A stretch of DNA of 64,000 bases from Acidisoma sp. L85 (GTDB lineage Bacteria; Pseudomonadota; Alphaproteobacteria; Acetobacterales; Acetobacteraceae). This document shows, piece after piece, positions 1 through 11,127 of the stretch. The DNA is taken from assembly GCF_009765865.1 (NCBI RefSeq), contig NZ_LMUQ01000003.1, positions 19,450-83,449 of the forward strand, in the 5' to 3' direction. The notes under the pieces were generated by a model. The model had not been told where the DNA came from, searched no databases, and saw only the letters and a list, made by a program, of their open reading frames with translations. Position numbers and translations under genes: made by a program. Every line of letters starts with the position of its first letter. Positions within the stretch are counted from its first letter, which is position 1.

Positions 1-145
1 AGGGGCCTCCTGCAAGATACTCAAAAAGCGCCTCCCGATACGACGGCCTTCGCAAATAAGAACGCATAAAGAGGAGACGATACAACTTCAGGGCAAAACC
101 GACCGCGTAAGAGTGGCGATCCACCGAAGTGGATATCCGTTCCAA
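1..145 (-). CDS. possible gene running off the left edge (5' part only)
   Basis: On the minus strand an open frame runs from a TTG at 145 (or GTG at 124, ATG at 67) to the window edge with no stop. The visible N-terminus is basic, with the segment MRSYLRRPSYREALFEYLAG from the ATG. I do not recognise the family. The reason to list it is context: regulatory box 1 (211-230), with a TAGCCT -10-like hexamer at 182-187, points straight at this frame, giving a predicted transcript start near 175. The purine-rich AAAGAGAAG just before the TTG could serve as ribosome binding site. The frame may be a chance ORF; sequence to the left of the window would settle it. Confidence 0.3.
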   Translation of the reverse strand, partial: MERISTSVDRHSYAVGFALKLYRLLFMRSYLRRPSYREALFEYLAGGP

Positions 146-181
146 CTTCTCTTTACGGCTGTGTAAACAGCCTAGAATTGC

Positions 182-230
182 AGGCTACCAAAAAAAGATC
201 GTCGAGAGGAGCCTCGGAAACTACTCAGAG
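182..230 (-). promoter_or_regulatory. FixJ-type box 1 with -10
   Basis: Read on the minus strand, 230-211 gives CTCTGAGTAGTTTCCGAGGC. The hexamer TAGCCT (187-182) begins 25 nt after TTTCCGAG. It is identical over 20 bases to box 3 and points out of the window to the left. Confidence 0.6.
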
Positions 231-372
231 CCGCTCGTCGCGTCCCAATCTGCCCTTTCAGTCCAGCGCGATAGAGTCTGCTCGTTGCACAAACGTTTGC
301 GTCTAGACTTAGCACCTGCGGTTGCTCGACTAGTAGGTGATTGAGGAGCTGGGCCGGCTGGGGACGCTGAAC

Positions 373-2091
373 TCAGGAGGGAGCTGCATAGCGGCCGTAG
401 ACGGCATCCCTTATGCGAGCCCGGCTTTCGCGGGAATCAAGCAAACGATCCCTTTCGATTGCAGCGGCCGCTTGGGCGAGACCTTCATCTCGGATGACGT
501 GCCGAAACCACGCGGAATAGTCGCCGGCCCGCAGATGTCGCTCCCAAGTCTCGTCATCCACTCGCTCTGCAACCTCCACAAACACAAAAAGGTTTTTTGC
601 TCCCACTGAGTGGGATCCGCTAGGGCTTGTGAAGTAGAAGCTACGACCTACCCCGACATCACCCTCGGCATACTTTCCTTCGTGCCGTTTGTGTCTCTGA
701 GCGGGCGGAGTGACCCGGACCAGAGACGGCGGCTTATCGGAGCGCCAAGTCCAGTAGAGCGCTTCGTCACTGGAGGGCTGAGGAATTTCGGTGGGAGTCG
801 ATGTTCCCACCGCCTCCGCGAACTCAGCAAGCGCCTCGAACGGCTGTCTGCCCAAAATAATGACCGTCTCGACTGCCTGAAGTGCGTCAACAGAAAGCAA
901 GCCGGATGAAATTGTCACCAGAACCATGGCGGGAAGCTCGCTAGTTCCTGTACGTGGGAGCCCGCGATGTCCTTTTGGGAAAACTTCGTGAGCCTCGTCA
1001 ACCAATAGCCAATGCGGACGTCCGGTCTGGCACCTTAGATAGGCCGTCTGATCGAGTATCATGGCGAAATGGGCTCGACGGTTCGCCAAAAGTAAGGCCT
1101 GCGTATTGATCACGACGTTGACGGTCGAGTCTCGAATAAGCTTGACGATGTCTGCTGTAGAGGGGGGCATTCGTGGACCTCCGAGGCAAACGGTATGCTG
1201 CAGATCGACGTAATCGCCTTCCGGATCGATGACTACGAACTCGTAATGTTGCGCAACCATACGTTCCGTCAGGGCGGTGGCAATCGTCGTTTTGCCACTT
1301 CTCGAGGGGCCTACAATCAATACGCTACCGCGACTCGGGTCCAGATTTACTTTGTTTCCTTCGCAGTCAACGCCGACCGAAATACCGTGTCGCTCTGTCG
1401 GGAGAATGCGCGCGTCGTCCCGCAACAACTTATCGATCAGCTCGACTACACCGTCGCCCTGGCCTTTCATGAGCTGGATGTCGACGATTGCTTTGAGGGC
1501 CGGCAACGCGTTCGAGACAGCGGCAGAGCAGCCACAAATGCTGAGGAAGGCGTGGTCATTCTCGGCATCGCCAACCGCAACAACATTATGGGCCGAGAGG
1601 TCCAGGGTGCCGAGGGCGGCCAACAGTCCGCTTGACTTCGTGACTCCCGAAGGGAGAATCATGATGGCGCCCTTGTTGAAGGTGATCTGGCGCTCCAGGC
1701 CGAGCTCGCGAACAATTTCGATGACTTTGCCCTGGTTGGGTTCCCAGGTGGCAACGATGGAACGTCCGATGGACAGAGGCTCAACCTTCATCTCGCGAAG
1801 TCGTTCGACGAGGCGCGGCGGCGGAGGAGCGGCGAGCAAACGTTGATTTTGCGTCGCCGGATCGTAAAGAAGCGCGCCATTCTCTGCAACGACGCTGTCG
1901 AACATGACTAGCTCCGGAAAACTCTTGATCAAATCCGGCAACTCCCTTCCGGTTACCAGGATAAGCCGCCGCCCGCTTTCCTTGAGGCGCCGCAGGGCGT
2001 CGATGGTTTCCTGCTTGACGACGCCGTCGCGAGCGATTGTCCCATCAAAATCCGTGGCGAGGGCTAGAAAATACACCGGTCCACTCCGCAA
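373..2091 (-). CDS. HAD-IIB phosphatase fused to HerA-like ATPase
   Basis: This 572-residue protein joins two enzymes. Residues 1-215 are a HAD-superfamily IIB (Cof-type) phosphatase: the nucleophile motif DFDGT is at 14-18 and the metal-binding GDAEND motif at 174-179. Residues 236-470 form a HerA/VirB4-like P-loop ATPase (DUF87 type), with Walker A GPSRSGKTT at 261-269 and Walker B WLLVDEAH at 361-368. The C-terminal 80 residues carry no motif I know. Such fusions recur as annotated HAD hydrolases in Rhizobiales, but substrate and role are unknown to me. It could be a nucleic-acid-associated or sugar-phosphate enzyme regulated by an ATPase module. It is transcribed alone towards the left edge. 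The start at 2091 is the only Met before the HAD motif. No good regulatory box precedes it. Confidence 0.85.
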   Translation of the reverse strand: MRSGPVYFLALATDFDGTIARDGVVKQETIDALRRLKESGRRLILVTGRELPDLIKSFPELVMFDSVVAENGALLYDPATQNQRLLAAPPPPRLVERLREMKVEPLSIGRSIVATWEPNQGKVIEIVRELGLERQITFNKGAIMILPSGVTKSSGLLAALGTLDLSAHNVVAVGDAENDHAFLSICGCSAAVSNALPALKAIVDIQLMKGQGDGVVELIDKLLRDDARILPTERHGISVGVDCEGNKVNLDPSRGSVLIVGPSRSGKTTIATALTERMVAQHYEFVVIDPEGDYVDLQHTVCLGGPRMPPSTADIVKLIRDSTVNVVINTQALLLANRRAHFAMILDQTAYLRCQTGRPHWLLVDEAHEVFPKGHRGLPRTGTSELPAMVLVTISSGLLSVDALQAVETVIILGRQPFEALAEFAEAVGTSTPTEIPQPSSDEALYWTWRSDKPPSLVRVTPPAQRHKRHEGKYAEGDVGVGRSFYFTSPSGSHSVGAKNLFVFVEVAERVDDETWERHLRAGDYSAWFRHVIRDEGLAQAAAAIERDRLLDSRESRARIRDAVYGRYAAPS

Positions 2092-2508
2092 TTTAGTGTA
2101 GGACGACTAGGTCCTGAAACTAACCGCGGCGCCTGAGGTCCTGATCAAGTTGGAAATCCACGAGACGCCGTTGCCGAGATATGATCGCGGTCTTCAATAC
2201 GCCATCCCGCTGGAGACTGAAAGGGCCGTCAATCTTTCCGAGACTATCCAGCGCGACGCAATTTAGAGAGGGGTCGGAGTTCGGGATGATGGCTTGCTCA
2301 TCGCTTTAGCTAGCACCAGTTATTTGACGTCGGAGCAGAAGGTTTTGACTGGCAGTGCAGAGCTCAATTGGTTCAGACCGAAGGGAGCGACGACCAACCG
2401 ACACGCGCCCCTGAACCGCCGGAATCTTCCGGAATTTTTTTAGAGCGCACAACTCTTACCCCGCGGCGATGCTGCCAACGAGGTCGTCATCCCTGGGCGC
2501 AGCACCAC
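2092..2508. other. intergenic DNA, no gene seen
   Basis: Upstream of the divergent HAD-HerA and binding-protein genes. Only overlapping frames without recognisable content are present. A TTTCCGAGACT string near 2237-2247 shares half of the regulatory box but lacks the GTA half, so I do not call it. Confidence 0.5.
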
Positions 2509-2555
2509 CTGAGTAGTTTCCGAGGCTAGCGCTGCAACTGCCGAGCGACTAGACG
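2509..2555 (+). promoter_or_regulatory. FixJ-type box 2 with -10
   Basis: CTGAGTAGTTTCCGAGGCT lies at 2509-2527, and the hexamer TAGACG at 2550-2555 begins 25 nt after TTTCCGAG. It points to the binding-protein gene at 2729. Confidence 0.65.
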
Positions 2556-2728
2556 TACCGCGGCAGATTTTCTCATGTTCCGAAGACTGTATCGCAAAAC
2601 GGCACCCGAAGCGGGGACGGCATGGTGTGGTTGCGGGCCTTAGTTGGCTTGGGCGGCAGCGTAGGATCTCAGACAACCACTTCGAGCGGAGCCGTGAGGC
2701 GTGCAAAGTTCCTAATGAGAGAACGTAG

Positions 2729-3730
2729 ATGAAAAAGCTAGGTTGCAATCTTATCCGGTACCTCGGTTTAGGTGTTTGCTGCGCGGCAGGTGCGGCCGCT
2801 GCCAGCTCCCTCTGCGGTTCGCAGGCGGAAGCGCAACAAACCACAATAGGATTCGTGCCTAGCATCGCATCCGATCCGTTTTTCGTGTCAATGCAGTATG
2901 GCGCGCAGGAGGAGGCGAGGCAGCTCGGCGTCAAGCTGGTGTGGCAGGGAGCGATGGGCGTCTACTCACCCACGGCACAGCTACCCTTTGTCAACGCCGT
3001 GCTCAATCAGAAGCCCGACGCTTTCGTGTTCGTGCCCACTGATAGCAACGCGCTCATGCCGTCGGTCAATCGCGCGGTCAATTTGAGAATCCCTGTGGTC
3101 ACCGCCGACACCAGCGTGGCGGACACCACCAATATCGCGGGTGCCGTGACAGGCGACAATATTGGGGGCGGGGCACTGGCGGCCGATCTGCTCGACGAGG
3201 CGCTGGGCGGCAAAGGGCAGGTCTATCTCATGACCGGTCTTCCTGGCGTGAGTACAGACGAGTTGCGCAAGCGGGGCTTTGAAGACAAGCTGAAGAGCTA
3301 TCGCGGCCTCACCTATCTCGGTTTTCAGTTCAGCAGTGACCAACCAAGCCACGCGGCAGAGGTGATCCGCGATCTGCTGCTGCGGTATCCCCATCTCGCG
3401 GCCGTCTTCTGCATCGATGACGAGACTGCCATCGGCGTCATCCAGGGCCTTCGCAATGCCGGAAAATTGGGCCAGGTGAAGGTTGTCGCATATGACGCGG
3501 AGCCGGGAGAAGTGGCTGCGTTGAAAGCCGGGGATCTCATCGGCCTGGTCGCGCAGCAACCGGTATTGGAAGGCCAGATGGCGGTAAAGATGGCCTACGA
3601 AGCGACAAAGGGCATCAAGCCGGCGGTGAAGAACAACATTTTGCCGGACATCCTGATTAGGCGAGAGACGATGGACGAGCAGTCACAATATTTCTACCGT
3701 AGGGGCGGCAGAGAGTGGCGCCCGCTGTGA
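2729..3730 (+). CDS. periplasmic sugar-binding protein (RbsB-type)
   Basis: A 333-residue substrate-binding protein of the Peripla_BP_4 / RbsB class, which feeds sugars or sugar-like ligands to an ABC permease or a chemoreceptor. A Sec signal peptide is evident (basic MKKLGC start, hydrophobic Ala/Gly-rich stretch, cleavage near AEA-QQ at about 36). The mature protein starts with the family pattern IGFVPSIASDPFF and keeps the central FVPTDSNAL and ILPD segments typical of this fold. No ATPase or permease gene lies beside it, so it is an orphan: it may serve a transporter elsewhere or act as a sensor. Regulatory box 2 lies about 200 bp upstream, placing it in the same predicted regulon as the stress genes that follow. 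ATG at 2729 is followed directly by the signal peptide. Confidence 0.88.
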   Translation: MKKLGCNLIRYLGLGVCCAAGAAAASSLCGSQAEAQQTTIGFVPSIASDPFFVSMQYGAQEEARQLGVKLVWQGAMGVYSPTAQLPFVNAVLNQKPDAFVFVPTDSNALMPSVNRAVNLRIPVVTADTSVADTTNIAGAVTGDNIGGGALAADLLDEALGGKGQVYLMTGLPGVSTDELRKRGFEDKLKSYRGLTYLGFQFSSDQPSHAAEVIRDLLLRYPHLAAVFCIDDETAIGVIQGLRNAGKLGQVKVVAYDAEPGEVAALKAGDLIGLVAQQPVLEGQMAVKMAYEATKGIKPAVKNNILPDILIRRETMDEQSQYFYRRGGREWRPL

Positions 3731-3961
3731 GCGTCTGTAAGTTCTCCTGCCGGAGCCAAGACTTGGGTGCTTGGAAGCTAAGTCTTTTGGCGCGGACTTC
3801 GGACTATCGCCCATTGTGGTGAGCTGAAAGCGGCTGTAGATCCTCAGCTCGCGCACAGCGGGGGCAGAGGGTTTCAACGCGAATGGGCTGCTGTCTTAGG
3901 GCAGCGCGTATCGTCGTAGCACCATTGTCTAGCGCCCCGGACCGCCTTCGGATTGCGGTTC

Positions 3962-4792
3962 CTAGTGTGACAAGAATGCGCATCGGTCTGAGCGCAGCAG
4001 AAGATCTCGCGTCACCCCCCCAAGCAGTGCCTCCCGCAGTTGACTGTGTCCGTACGCTCCAGCGACGATCAAGTCTGCCTGATAGTCGTCCGCAAGGGCT
4101 GCAAGGCGGTTTGCATCGTCTTCAGCAGCGGGCACCGCCATAGGCTCCGCCGCGATACCGTGCCGCCCAAGCCAAGAGGCGACATCAGCAACACGGGTCG
4201 TCGCTGCCGCCATATCAAGTTTATTTGCGATCTCGACGACACTGACCTGGCCCGCTAAGTTCAAGAGAGGCAGAGCGTCGGCCACGGCCCTGCGCGCCTC
4301 CCGCTTGTCCTTCCAGGCGACAACCATACGTCGGACCTTCAACCTATCTATCTCCTCAGGAACGATGAGCAATGGCCGCCCGCTTAGCATCAAAAAACGA
4401 CCCAAATCTGCGTATCTTGGGTGATAAAGCGGTGAGTGCGCTGAATTTGGTCCTGAAAGGACGAGGTCAGCAGCCCGCGCCTGATGCGCGAGATATTCGA
4501 ATAACGGTGCGATTGTGATGGACGAGCGCCACTCCAAACTCTTAGCGCGGCCATGAAGCGCGACTTGGAATTCGGCTTCGGCCGCCTCCAAAGCCTTTTG
4601 GATCTCCCGGAAATCCTGACCTATCACGTCGGTGGTGCTAAAGCCGTTGTCGTAGAGGAGTTGCAGCGGCTGGCGGGCGGCGATGCCTATCACGTTGGCG
4701 TCGAACCGCTCAGCGAGTTCACCCGAGACCCTTAAGAGCCCGGCATTCGGCTCTCCGGCCTTCAAGTGAACCATCAAAGTTGCGTAGGTCAT
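3962..4792 (-). CDS. universal stress protein, two UspA domains
   Basis: Tandem universal stress protein of 276 residues. The first UspA half begins MTYATLMVHLKAGEP. The second half ends with GAYGHSQLREALLGGVTRDLLL, which keeps the G-2x-G-9x-G(S/T) nucleotide-binding pattern of ATP-binding UspA proteins. Such proteins are classic members of low-oxygen and starvation regulons. I chose ATG 4792 rather than the longer frame from 5026, because AGGAGA stands 8-9 nt before it and the N-terminus then aligns with the fold. Box 3 lies about 190 bp upstream in the same orientation. The divergent CoA-transferase has its own box, so the pair shares a bidirectional control region. Confidence 0.9.
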   Translation of the reverse strand: MTYATLMVHLKAGEPNAGLLRVSGELAERFDANVIGIAARQPLQLLYDNGFSTTDVIGQDFREIQKALEAAEAEFQVALHGRAKSLEWRSSITIAPLFEYLAHQARAADLVLSGPNSAHSPLYHPRYADLGRFLMLSGRPLLIVPEEIDRLKVRRMVVAWKDKREARRAVADALPLLNLAGQVSVVEIANKLDMAAATTRVADVASWLGRHGIAAEPMAVPAAEDDANRLAALADDYQADLIVAGAYGHSQLREALLGGVTRDLLLRSDRCAFLSH

Positions 4793-4948
4793 GACGGTCT
4801 TCTCCTGTCCGCAACGCGGCTGTTCGGGGGTAGCGCTCGCTCCTCGCAGCCGACAACATCTCCAAGCTGAAGCTCGAGGCCACCCTAGCTGTCGCGCAGA
4901 AGCCGCCGCACGGCGGGGCGCGGCTTTGGGCAAAGGTCGGCTTGCTGC

Positions 4949-4998
4949 AGCATAGCTTGCCGGAGATCGGCAAGGACAGCCTCGGAAACTACTCAGAG
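4949..4998 (-). promoter_or_regulatory. FixJ-type box 3 with -10
   Basis: Minus strand 4998-4979 reads CTCTGAGTAGTTTCCGAGGC, identical to box 1. TATGCT (4954-4949) begins 26 nt after TTTCCGAG. It drives the universal stress protein; the predicted leader is about 150 nt. Confidence 0.7.
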
Positions 4999-5190
4999 TG
5001 AGTCTGGTCATCAGTTGAACCATCACGGCGAGGGCCGCGACCTAGTTCAAGCATTGGGCGAGGGTGTCTGAGCGGAAGCGGGCAAGGCTAGATTTCCGTT
5101 GCGGCCCACTCGCGAGATCTATCAGCAGGATCGTGCAACCCGCTGCCGAGCATGCTTCGACGGTTTGAGCTGACGAGCGGAACGCTGCGA

Positions 5191-6839
<1,649 letters not shown>

Positions 6840-7115
6840 CCCATGGGCGCATCCGAACCTGCTCGCCCCATCTGGCTGCGAACTTTCCGGATGACCAACC
6901 TAAGAGGTGATACGCGAGCGCTCGGGTGTTTACATTATGCAGCTCACAACGTCTAAGAATCTCACCCACGTCGAGCAACTGACAGCGTATGCCTTGAATC
7001 CTTGACGGCGTGACGCGGCTGGATTTGACCACACCCAAACTGTCCAAAGGTTAGAGCCTATCAACGCTCAGGATTCTTGGCAGCAGTAATCCGATTGGAA
7101 TGAAGGATAAAGGCG

Positions 7116-7610
7116 ATGTTGGACCTCTATGCTAGCGACTTGATGACTAAAGTCGTATACACGGTCTCGCCCGACGACACAGTATCCGAGGTAGCCAAAA
7201 TCCTGGCGAAGAACGACATCAGCGCGGCACCTGTGTGCGATGATGGGGGGCAGCTTATCGGCATGGTCAGTGAGGGTGATCTTATGCAACCCTTCACTTC
7301 CAGAAATGAAAGTCATCGCGCCTGGTGGCTGACTCTCTTGGCCGAAGGAACCGAACTGGCCCCAAATTTCCTGGAGGATATAAAACGGGGGCAATGGCAT
7401 GTCCGCAATCTTATGAGCAGCCCAGTCATCACTGTGACGGAGGGTACCACTCTCGCGCAGATAGCCGACCTGTTTGTTAGCCATCGAGTTAAGCGCGTGC
7501 CTGTCCTGCGAGACAACAGGATCGTCGGAATTGTAAGCAGAAGTGATATTATCCGTGCGCTGGCGTCCCAGGGCGCCGCGACATCCAAGCTTCGTCGGAC
7601 ACTTGATTGA
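7116..7610 (+). CDS. two-CBS-domain protein
   Basis: 164-residue cytosolic protein with two CBS domains (about 8-62 and 94-150) forming a Bateman module that senses adenine nucleotides or similar ligands. Clear CBS signatures are DLMTKVVYTVSPDDTVSEVA, GMVSEGDL, LMSSPVITV and GIVSRSDIIRAL. Many homologues in stress islands carry an additional C-terminal BON domain; this one stops shortly after the second CBS, and a separate BON protein is encoded convergently next door. I found no convincing regulatory box in the 276 bp upstream, unlike its neighbours. The ATG at 7116 is preceded by AAGGATAAAGGCG. It may be a regulator of a partner enzyme; target unknown. Confidence 0.85.
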   Translation: MLDLYASDLMTKVVYTVSPDDTVSEVAKILAKNDISAAPVCDDGGQLIGMVSEGDLMQPFTSRNESHRAWWLTLLAEGTELAPNFLEDIKRGQWHVRNLMSSPVITVTEGTTLAQIADLFVSHRVKRVPVLRDNRIVGIVSRSDIIRALASQGAATSKLRRTLD

Positions 7611-7898
7611 CTTTTCGGGTCAGGTAGTCAGGTAGTCTGGAAGCGGTTGCGGCATAGTGTATCGCGCTGACGGTGGCCGGGATCGACAGCCAGACCGGCT
7701 CTGCGCGAAATTCCAGGTGACTGAGAGGCATCGTCTCACAGTGCCAGCGAGGGAATGGGGCCTGCTCTGAAATGCTCGGGGCGGCGCCTACCCAGGCGCG
7801 CGACGTCTGGTTCTCGTAACGGAAGCTTTGCCGCACCACCCGGGTTTTAGGACAGCTGTGCCGCGGCATTCGCTCGAGTGCAGTTGGCTCAGCATCAG

Positions 7899-8546
7899 TC
7901 AGACAATGATGATGTCATTCTCGACGTCGGTCGTGCCACGCGCCGACCAGGCTGTGTCACCAGCTATCTGCCGTTCGTGCCAGGAGTGCGCGGTCCCGGT
8001 GAGTTTGACGTCTCCGCCCTGCGCCCGAACGGTGATCGTCTTGGGGTCTAGCCACGACCGGTGCAGAGCGCGCGTGATCTCGTTGCCAATGTCCACTGCG
8101 TTCACCTGCGCCCTGATCGTGATCTGGTTCGAGAGGCCGACGACACCCATCAGGTGTCTGATATCTTGCTCGGCCGCGTCCTTCTGGAAGTGCCAGTCGA
8201 CCTCACCGGTCAGAGTAATCCAGCCATTGTCTGCCTTTACGACGACGCTGTCGCGAGGGACAGATGTGTCCCAGGCGAGACGGTCGATCGCAGCTAGCGC
8301 GATGTCGCCGTCGTCTCTCTTCATCTCGAACGGCAGATTAACTTCCAATTCTTCGGCCAACGCCTTCACGCCCTTGACACGACTCGCCGCGGACTCCGCC
8401 GCGCGCTTCTGGGCGAAGGTGCCGACCTGACCACTGAGGGTAACGACGCCCTGATTGGCTGTAACTCCTATATGAGCAGCGACGACGCTCGGCTCCCAGC
8501 TAAGTTCCGCGAGAACCGCCTCTTGCAGCTGACTGTCGGGGGTCAT
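7899..8546 (-). CDS. three-BON-domain protein
   Basis: The 215-residue protein carries three BON domains (about 5-70, 78-145 and 150-215), each with the GxVxLxGxV pattern (GVVTLSGQVG, GWITLTGEVDW, GDVKLTGTAHSW). BON domains are thought to bind phospholipid surfaces or ligands and are common in osmotic and low-oxygen stress proteins. There is no signal peptide at the chosen start ATG 8546, which has GGAGAAG directly upstream. The longer frame beginning at 8588 has no such site. Box 5 lies 85-100 bp upstream. Similar BON proteins accompany Usp and CBS genes in the Burkholderia lxa locus. Confidence 0.88.
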   Translation of the reverse strand: MTPDSQLQEAVLAELSWEPSVVAAHIGVTANQGVVTLSGQVGTFAQKRAAESAASRVKGVKALAEELEVNLPFEMKRDDGDIALAAIDRLAWDTSVPRDSVVVKADNGWITLTGEVDWHFQKDAAEQDIRHLMGVVGLSNQITIRAQVNAVDIGNEITRALHRSWLDPKTITVRAQGGDVKLTGTAHSWHERQIAGDTAWSARGTTDVENDIIIV

Positions 8547-8598
8547 GTCTTCTCCATATTTTAAGAACTGGAGGCGGTGAGGGCCCACCTCTCAATCA

Positions 8599-8647
8599 AA
8601 AATAAGCAGACCGGGCCAGGCCGTGCAGGATCGGAATCTACTCAGTC
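8599..8647 (-). promoter_or_regulatory. FixJ-type box 5 with -10
   Basis: Minus strand 8647-8629 reads GACTGAGTAGATTCCGATC, with two mismatches to the core. TATTTT (8604-8599) begins 25 nt after ATTCCGAT. It points to the BON gene. Confidence 0.55.
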
Positions 8648-8710
8648 CCGACGTACGGGCGCATGCAACTACGCTTGTTGGCATCACTTCCAGGCTTTCG
8701 TTCGTTGCAA

Positions 8711-9565
8711 TCAGTCCTGATTTAGCCGGCTTGCCGTTTCACCGGCCGCGAGCTCGATGATCTCTTCCGTAATGTCTTCCTGACGTACGAGACGCTGCGT
8801 CGTCTGCAAGGCCGTGAGCTGCCGCGTGATTTGGTTCCCTGCCGCCGCCATCGTCTGCATGCGAGCCTCGTTCTCGGCCGCGAAGGCGTGAAGTGCCGCC
8901 TCGCAAAGCTGAGCGTGCAGGTAGTCCGCCGTCAGATCGGCGAGCAGCCGTGACGGTGTCAGATTCAGCAGAGGTGGGTTAATACCCGCCGGCGGGTCGA
9001 GCGCGGTTGTGTCGAGCGGGAAAAGGTGTCGGCGCTCTACATGGACACCCTGTCCCGGCGTCCATTGCGTGAAGACGGCGTCTAGCCCGTCGATTTGGCC
9101 CGTTGCGATCCGGGCATAAAGCGCGTCGACAATGCGATCCGCTAGCTTGGGAATTCCCAGGGAGTGAGAAGGCATCGCACCCTTCCAGCTCACCCGGGCG
9201 TTATGTTCGGCCATAGCCGCACTGCCTCGAGTTCCGACGATAAAGAGTTCGCAGAGCAAGAGGTCGGGTCCAACCGCTTGGAGGATACGTTCGCTGAAGG
9301 CGCCCGCGAAACCCTGCTCCGCGCAGAATAGAACCAGTGCGATTCTGGTCGAACGACGTTTGACATCGGGATGGGGGGCGGGGATCAACGCGAGCGCTTG
9401 CTGGATGGCGGCGGCAATTGCCGAAGCATAGCGGTCAACCGCGGCAAGTTGGTTGCGCGCCTGTTGAACCCGCGCCGCCGCTATGCCGCGCATGGCATTC
9501 ACAACCGCTCCCAGCTGGTTAATGCCCTCTATGCGGGCTTCGACGGCCGCTAAGCGTTCGGTCAT
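8711..9565 (-). CDS. atpG: N-ATPase gamma subunit
   Basis: Central-stalk gamma subunit of the N-type (alternative) F1Fo ATPase, 284 residues. It has the N-terminal coiled helix ([32 protein letters not shown]) and the C-terminal helix with [23 protein letters not shown], the two ends that form the rotor shaft. It is more divergent than housekeeping gamma, as expected of N-ATPases. It is the last gene of atpDCQRBEFAG and overlaps the atpA stop by 4 nt (ATGA arrangement), implying translational coupling. No clear terminator hairpin was seen in the 60 bp after it. Confidence 0.9.
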   Translation of the reverse strand: MTERLAAVEARIEGINQLGAVVNAMRGIAAARVQQARNQLAAVDRYASAIAAAIQQALALIPAPHPDVKRRSTRIALVLFCAEQGFAGAFSERILQAVGPDLLLCELFIVGTRGSAAMAEHNARVSWKGAMPSHSLGIPKLADRIVDALYARIATGQIDGLDAVFTQWTPGQGVHVERRHLFPLDTTALDPPAGINPPLLNLTPSRLLADLTADYLHAQLCEAALHAFAAENEARMQTMAAAGNQITRQLTALQTTQRLVRQEDITEEIIELAAGETASRLNQD

Positions 9566-11127
9566 GTCGCCGGGGTCTTCGACTCGGGCGCTCTTTGTTG
9601 CGCCGCTCTGGGGGTGACGGCCTGAACGTGGCGCCGAAGCGTCTCCTCGATTGCTTCCTTTTGCGCATCGTCGAGCGAGCCGGATTCCTGGATTGCGTGC
9701 ACGGCGTCTGCGGCACCTTGGTCGAGTGCGCCAGGCAAGCCCTGCCGGAACCCGACCACGGCCGCAAGCGGGAGCGTATCAAGCAAGCCAGTTTGAACGG
9801 CCATGATCAATGCCACCTCATCCGCGAGCCGCAACGGCGCGTGCTGGGGCTGGTCCAGGATTGCCCGGATACGCGCGCCGCGGGTCAGTTGATCTCGGAC
9901 CCTTGTGTCGGGCATGCCGCCGAAGCGAGTGAAGGTCTCCAATTCCAAGAATTGCGCGTAGTCGAGGCGCAGCGTTTTCGCGGCGTCACGTAGCACATGG
10001 GCTTGGGTCTTGCCGCCGACCCTGCTGACACTATTCCCAACATCAAGGGCTGGCTTCTGCCCCTGGTAGAAAAGCTTCGCATCGAGCACAAGCTGGCCGT
10101 CCGTGATCGAAATCAGATTGGTCGGGATATAGGCGCTGAGGTTCCCCGCATCGGTTTCCGCGATCGGCAAAGCCGTCAACGAGCCACTGCCTTTCTCCTT
10201 CGACAGCTTGGCAGCGCGTTCAAGAAGCCGCGCATGGACGTAGAATACATCACCCGGATAGGCCTCGCGCCCGGGGGACTGGCGTGTCAGCAGCGCGATT
10301 TCCCGATGGGTAGCGGCGTGTTTCGTGAGATCGTCGATCACCACCAGTGCGTGCTGGCCGCGATCACGAAAATACTCCGCCATGGTGAAGCCAGCGAAGG
10401 GGGCGATCCATTGTAACCCAGGCGAACTCGCCGCACCGGCGACGACGATTATGCAACGCTCCGCTGCCCCTTTGCCGTGGATGGCTTCGATCGCCCGTTG
10501 GACGCTCGAACTCTTTTGCCCGACCGCGATATACACGCAGATGATGTCGCTCGTCTTCTGATTGATGATTGTATCGATTCCGATTGTGGTCTTGCCTATG
10601 GCGCGGTCACCGATGATGAGTTCGCGCTGGCCGCGTCCTATAGCAAAGAGCGTGTCCACGACGAGGAGGCCGGTTTGGACGGGCTGGACCACAAGGTCCC
10701 GGTCGATGATGGCTGGTGCCGGGCGTTCGACGGGTAGCAATGTGTCGGCTGCTACAGGTCCCTTGCCATCGAGTGGTCGACCGAGTGGATCGACAATACG
10801 CCCAAGCAGTGCCGGGCCCACCGGAACGCGTACGACGTCGCCCGTACCCCGCACGGAGTCGCCTGCTTCCACCCCGTCAATATCGTCTAGAAGCACGCAG
10901 CCAATCCGGTCATGTTCAAGGACCTGCGCAAAGCCGGACTGTCCCCTACTGAACCGAAACAACTCATCAAGCCGCGCATTGGGCAGACCCGAAATTAGGG
11001 CGACGCCGTCGCCCACTTCCTCCACCCGGCCGATCTGCTCGGCCATGGGACCGAGAGCGGCCGAGCCGAGCTTGAGGCGGGCACCCTCGAGCCAGGCGTC
11101 GGCTCGGATATTAGTCTCGGTTACCAT
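9562..11127 (-). CDS. atpA: N-ATPase alpha subunit
   Basis: Alpha (non-catalytic nucleotide-binding) subunit of the F1 sector, 521 residues, of normal length. The P-loop reads GDRAIGKT in place of the common GDRQTGKT. Other family motifs are [44 protein letters not shown] and SRVGGKTQ. The ATG overlaps the end of atpF by 17 nt and its stop overlaps atpG by 4 nt. It belongs to an operon that is separate from the housekeeping ATP synthase, which is not in this window. Confidence 0.95.
   Translation of the reverse strand: MVTETNIRADAWLEGARLKLGSAALGPMAEQIGRVEEVGDGVALISGLPNARLDELFRFSRGQSGFAQVLEHDRIGCVLLDDIDGVEAGDSVRGTGDVVRVPVGPALLGRIVDPLGRPLDGKGPVAADTLLPVERPAPAIIDRDLVVQPVQTGLLVVDTLFAIGRGQRELIIGDRAIGKTTIGIDTIINQKTSDIICVYIAVGQKSSSVQRAIEAIHGKGAAERCIIVVAGAASSPGLQWIAPFAGFTMAEYFRDRGQHALVVIDDLTKHAATHREIALLTRQSPGREAYPGDVFYVHARLLERAAKLSKEKGSGSLTALPIAETDAGNLSAYIPTNLISITDGQLVLDAKLFYQGQKPALDVGNSVSRVGGKTQAHVLRDAAKTLRLDYAQFLELETFTRFGGMPDTRVRDQLTRGARIRAILDQPQHAPLRLADEVALIMAVQTGLLDTLPLAAVVGFRQGLPGALDQGAADAVHAIQESGSLDDAQKEAIEETLRRHVQAVTPRAAQQRAPESKTPAT

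Noticed and set aside
2230..2250. TTTCCGAGACT string resembling half of the box.
   Set aside because: Lacks the GTA half and any -10 at the usual spacing; a proper box lies nearer the gene.
7618..7637. Tandem TCAGGTAG repeat after the CBS gene.
   Set aside because: Only two short units and no relation to the regulatory box beyond GTAGT; treated as chance.
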